A stretch of DNA of 64,000 nt from SKZT01 sp964478625 (lineage in GTDB: Bacteria > Desulfobacterota > Desulfobacteria > Desulfobacterales > SKZT01). The notes under the pieces are model-generated. The model searched no databases. It had not been told where the DNA came from and worked only from the letters and a program-made list of their open reading frames with translations. The translations under genes and the position numbers were made by a program. Shown here piece after piece: positions 62,171-64,000 of this stretch (position 1 is its first letter; every line of letters starts with the position of its first letter). The stretch covers positions 23,542 to 87,541 of the forward strand of contig CAYZJH010000009.1 in NCBI GenBank assembly GCA_964478625.1, given 5' to 3'.

Positions 62171-62467
62171 TTAGTCACCGTATTTTATGGACTCCCTTTT
62201 TGTAGCTCTTCGGCTTGAAATAATTCTGATCGTGACCTCTTCTTCACTTTCTCCTCAGAAAGTATGATTCACAATCAGCAACCTTCATTTCTCCGAAATA
62301 CCCATAGTTACGCACCTGTCTTCGGTTTCACTGCGGTCGGGGTTAAATATGGAAAGCGCCTTTGAGTCTCTAAATATCGTTGCCGCTTCATCAAAGTCCA
62401 CACCATGCTTATTCCGGTTCTCGCGGGCCTTTACTGGGTCCCACTCAAAATTGTAATTCACTGTCAT
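62171..62467 (-). pseudogene. brnT: BrnT-type toxin, two in-frame opal codons
   Basis: A 99-codon frame from ATG 62467 to TAA 62171. It opens as BrnT (YNFEWDPVKARENRNKHGVD, FDEAATIFRDSKALS) and ends as BrnT (VTIRIISSRRATKRESIKYG, containing the catalytic Arg/Lys region). Two TGA codons interrupt it: codon 61 (62285-62287), where relatives have the G of SEKGRLL, and codon 71 (62255-62257), where a polar residue is expected. Each is one base from a glycine (GGA) or arginine (CGA) codon. No frameshift is needed to recover the full protein. The toxin is probably inactive. Confidence 0.8.
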
Positions 62468-62510
62468 TTTAACACTTTTTCGGTTTTAAACCAAGGCTGA
62501 GCACCGGTTT

Positions 62511-62592
62511 GGCGAACGACGCGAATCAGCCGCAAGCGGAGAGGCAAGCTTGCTTGCCGATGCGCGATGACGGCTGAATCCGCTGGTTGTGA
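62511..62592 (-). repeat. attC-like palindrome upstream of brnT (site A)
   Basis: On the minus strand it runs from CACAACC (62592-62585) to GTTCGCC (62517-62511). AACCAGCGGATTCAGCCG and CGGCTGATTCGCGTCGTT pair imperfectly as outer arms, and GGCAAGC-AA-GCTTGCC forms an inner hairpin. The ends and arm length suit an attC. Confidence 0.55.
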
Positions 62593-62602
62593 GGCGCTTC
62601 GC

Positions 62603-62673
62603 GCCGAACAGCCAGCGGATGATATCCGCGGCGATTGTTGCCGGGCGCGAAGCGTCCGGCAACAACGTTCTGC
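62603..62673 (-). repeat. attC-like palindrome (site B), tandem with site A
   Basis: On the minus strand from GCAGAAC (62673-62667) to GTTCGGC (62609-62603). TTGTTGCCGG-A-CGC pairs with GCG-CCCGGCAACAA, again leaving a single unpaired A. Only ten bases separate it from site A, so no gene lies between the two. Confidence 0.5.
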
Positions 62674-62681
62674 GAGACCGG

Positions 62682-62761
62682 CCGGGAAAACACTTAGACT
62701 GACGAAAATGTAAAGTTCAATGATGATTCCGAAAAAGCCTAAAATGGCATCGTTTTCCCGG
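62682..62761. repeat. 10-bp perfect inverted repeat after DUF2442 gene
   Basis: CCGGGAAAAC (62682-62691) and GTTTTCCCGG (62752-62761) are exact complements 60 bases apart, just downstream of the DUF2442 stop on the minus strand. A long-loop hairpin or repeat ends; no T-run makes a standard terminator unlikely. Confidence 0.4.
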
Positions 62762-62768
62762 TCCGAGT

Positions 62769-63083
62769 CTACGCAGTGGTTGGGCGATTTTGCCGGTCCT
62801 GAAGCCACTTTTTAAGAGAAGTCTGACTTTCTGCAGAGGGTTTTCCAGCAAGAAGACCCTCCACGCTTATGTCTTCGTCTATATCCTCCCAGTGGATCCC
62901 TTGTCCTTTCCCGATAAACCTCCAGTTCATACGTTCCTTTGAGCTGGCATACTCAAGGCGTGGATACCAACCCAAGGGGACTGAAATAGTACGTCCATCA
63001 CTGAGGTCAACAGTAAGAGTGTCTTCGGTCGAGTGGACGTCTACCGCGAATGGGATTTCGATTTCAACGGCCAAAATATTCAT
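62769..63083 (-). CDS. DUF2442-domain protein
   Basis: 104-residue protein. The DUF2442 core is visible: TLTVDLSDGRTISVPLGWYPRL and the end WEDIDEDISVEGLL. Function unknown; the family is frequently next to DUF4160 in what are thought to be toxin-antitoxin-like pairs (established co-occurrence as I recall it, not proof). A GGAGG ribosome binding site sits inside the end of the DUF4160 gene, with which it overlaps by 20 bases. The last gene of the three-gene cassette. Confidence 0.85.
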   Translation of the reverse strand: MNILAVEIEIPFAVDVHSTEDTLTVDLSDGRTISVPLGWYPRLEYASSKERMNWRFIGKGQGIHWEDIDEDISVEGLLAGKPSAESQTSLKKWLQDRQNRPTTA

Positions 63084-63300
63084 TCCATGCCTCCATCAGA
63101 AAATCTTTATTTTCTGTAACAATACTATGGATTTGTTTTAGTTCAAAACGATTGAATCCTCCACTATTTTGAAGCCGGATCGGATCCAGCCAGTATTTCG
63201 CGACCTTATCATCTCGTTCGACATGGATGTGATGCGGTTCATCGCGATCACTAGCATAAAAAAAGAATCGATATGGACCAACTCTGAATACAGTCGGCAT
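63064..63300 (-). CDS. DUF4160-domain protein
   Basis: 78-residue DUF4160 protein: PTVFRVGPYRFFFYASDRDE followed by PHHIHVERDDKVAKYWLDPI, the family signature with a conserved histidine cluster (EPHHIHV at about 21-27), and a C-terminal helix LMEAWNEYFGR. The histidine/acid cluster suggests a nuclease- or ligand-binding site, but no activity is known to me. ATG 63298-63300 directly follows the stop of the SeqA-N-like gene, so the two are coupled; overlaps DUF2442 by 20 bases. Confidence 0.88.
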   Translation of the reverse strand: MPTVFRVGPYRFFFYASDRDEPHHIHVERDDKVAKYWLDPIRLQNSGGFNRFELKQIHSIVTENKDFLMEAWNEYFGR

Positions 63301-63771
63301 TCAATTCACCTTATTTTGTTGTTGATTAAGGTAGTTGTCTATAACCCCGCGATGACCAAGAAATTTATCATACAGCTTTTTCTTAAGACTATTAAGCCCA
63401 GGTTCTGCGAGCAGCCGATCAAAATCAGCCGCCGTGATATTTAACTGCCTGCAATATTTATCTAATACAGTCTGTGGGGCAACGTCGTGCAGATCAGCAA
63501 CATCTTTAGTCGCTTTAGATCGTGAAACTCCTATAAAATGTACTAGGTAAACAACCTGCAATATATGTTCTAGGGCTTTTGGTGTTCCTGCGGGCGCGGG
63601 AGGAGGATTCGTGCTTCCATTTCCGCTGTCCTTGAATGATCCGATGATCCCTTTTTCCTGACCAAGCAAAAGTCTGCGCAATACATCATTTGGTGTGTCA
63701 ATAAATGGTTCAGCATTCTTTTTGAGGTATTCAAATACATCTTGGTCCACGTCTATTTTAAGCATACGCAT
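63301..63771 (-). CDS. SeqA-N-like ribbon-helix-helix protein, cassette regulator candidate
   Basis: 156 residues. The first 36 match the N-terminal oligomerisation/RHH segment of SeqA (KIDVDQDVFEYLKKNAEPFI, then DTPNDVLRRLLL). A proline-rich linker (NPPPAPAGTP, about 56-65) leads to a helical C-terminal domain (TKDVADLHDVAPQTVLDKYC, RQLNITAADFDRLL) that resembles nothing I know. Start ATG 63771 has GGAGGT six bases upstream; promoter and palindromic operator lie at 63827-63866. It heads the SeqA-N/DUF4160/DUF2442 unit and may repress it by binding the palindrome (inference). Confidence 0.75.
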   Translation of the reverse strand: MRMLKIDVDQDVFEYLKKNAEPFIDTPNDVLRRLLLGQEKGIIGSFKDSGNGSTNPPPAPAGTPKALEHILQVVYLVHFIGVSRSKATKDVADLHDVAPQTVLDKYCRQLNITAADFDRLLAEPGLNSLKKKLYDKFLGHRGVIDNYLNQQQNKVN

Positions 63772-63826
63772 ATTTTTACCTCCATGATTCTAAGCATTTA
63801 AGAAAAGGCAAAAAATTAAGAAACCG

Positions 63827-63845
63827 AGTATATGCGCAATATACT
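63827..63845. promoter_or_regulatory. Palindromic operator over the cassette -10 box
   Basis: AGTATAT (63827-63833), GCGCA, ATATACT (63839-63845): a perfect 7-bp inverted repeat that covers the -10 hexamer of the minus-strand promoter. Binding here would block RNA polymerase, as expected for autorepression by an RHH protein encoded next door. Confidence 0.6.
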
Positions 63846-63866
63846 TAATAGACTTCAGTATGTCAA
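63838..63866 (-). promoter_or_regulatory. Cassette-internal sigma70 promoter
   Basis: On the minus strand TTGACA (63866-63861), a 17-base spacer and TATATT (63843-63838). The -35 is perfect and the -10 has five of six matches. It lies 67 bases upstream of the ATG of the SeqA-N-like gene. Confidence 0.8.
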
Positions 63867-63889
63867 GTAATTTAAGCAGGCCTCGATGA

Positions 63890-63962
63890 GCCCAACGTTC
63901 CGGCTCACCGGACCCGCGCTGTTTGCGGGGCCCGGGTGGAGCCGGTTGATACTAGTTATGGC
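63890..63962 (-). repeat. attC-like site at the head of the last visible cassette
   Basis: On the minus strand the site ends in GTTGGGC (63896-63890), a perfect match to the attC consensus GTTRRRY, and begins near CAACCGGCTC (63948-63939) or GCCATAAC (63962-63955). CAAC/GTTG, CGGCTC/GAGCCG and CCCCGC/GCGCGG arms pair imperfectly around AAACA. Sequence to the right (63963-64000) would belong to the next cassette; I see nothing else in it. Confidence 0.65.
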
Positions 63963-64000
63963 CTCCCGAAAAAGGAAGCTTTGTTAATAGCAACCAACGG

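Noticed and set aside
62255..62287. Selenocysteine reading of the two TGA codons in brnT
   Set aside because: Expected residues are glycine and arginine, not cysteine, and no SECIS-like hairpin directly follows.
62464..62808. 114-aa minus-strand frame
   Set aside because: It runs across the two attC-like palindromes and into the DUF2442 gene in another frame; arginine/serine-rich translation typical of palindromic DNA.
1..64000. CRISPR arrays, tRNA, rRNA genes and complete insertion sequences
   Set aside because: No regularly spaced direct repeats, no tRNA cloverleaf or rRNA sequence, and no transposase gene were seen on either strand.

Overview
The window looks like chromosomal DNA of an anaerobic deltaproteobacterium, most likely Desulfobacterota (order Desulfobacterales). 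This is inferred from gene content, small cysteine-rich proteins, a divergent DnaA, a dinitrogenase-cofactor-type (NifX/NifB-like) protein and moderately low G+C. No 16S rRNA, tRNA or sulfate-reduction gene is present to settle it.

Region by region. 1-2.7 kb: 3' part of a histidine kinase, a dodecin and an EamA exporter. 2.7-8.5 kb: a complete seven-subunit Mrp Na+/H+ antiporter operon (mrpABCDEFG) behind a near-consensus sigma70 promoter. 8.6-16.1 kb (minus): a tight operon gyrA-gpsA-radC-orf97-pgk-VTT protein-orf354. 16.2-22.7 kb: a 51-aa membrane peptide with its own terminator, an NRDE protein, then der-rarA-tatD-nudix-cytochrome c (minus). 23.1-31.5 kb: a Hal2/CysQ-type phosphatase, an MBL-fold hydrolase, GlcD-like oxidase and dnaA (minus), and divergent uvrA. 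31.5-37.5 kb: a tripartite RND efflux system. 37.5-39.7 kb: a SPPY-type DNA methyltransferase coupled to a 55-aa cysteine protein, and the NifX-like protein. 40-46.3 kb: an amidase with C-terminal repeats and a full branched-chain amino-acid ABC operon (livKHMGF). 46.3-50 kb: a PagL-like barrel, a 28-aa membrane peptide, a LamG-VanZ fusion coupled to a metallophosphoesterase, and a Cache-like protein. 50.8-59.6 kb: an ADP-forming acyl-CoA synthetase coupled to HMG-CoA lyase, a PrmA-like methyltransferase, a LOG-domain fusion, TraB, a CbbQ/NorQ-type AAA ATPase and a four-helix membrane protein.

From 59.6 kb the character changes abruptly. A 5' fragment of a group II intron (no reverse transcriptase, no visible domain V) is followed by what I read as an integron gene-cassette array transcribed on the minus strand. 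Small genes (HicB/HicA, a CGGC-domain protein, BrnT/BrnA, and a SeqA-N-like/DUF4160/DUF2442 trio) are separated by about 60-85-bp imperfect palindromes ending in AAC...GTT boxes, resembling attC sites. Both toxins (hicA, brnT) keep a full-length frame interrupted by exactly two nonsense codons, while both antitoxins are intact. The last cassette carries its own promoter with a perfect palindrome over the -10 box, suggesting autoregulation. No integrase is in view; given cassette orientation it would lie beyond base 64000.

The core-metabolism half is ordinary. The best places to look for something new are the cassette trio at 62.8-63.9 kb, the LOG-domain fusion at 54.7-56.7 kb, the methyltransferase plus cysteine-peptide pair at 37.5-38.9 kb and the 28-aa peptide unit at 47.1-47.35 kb.
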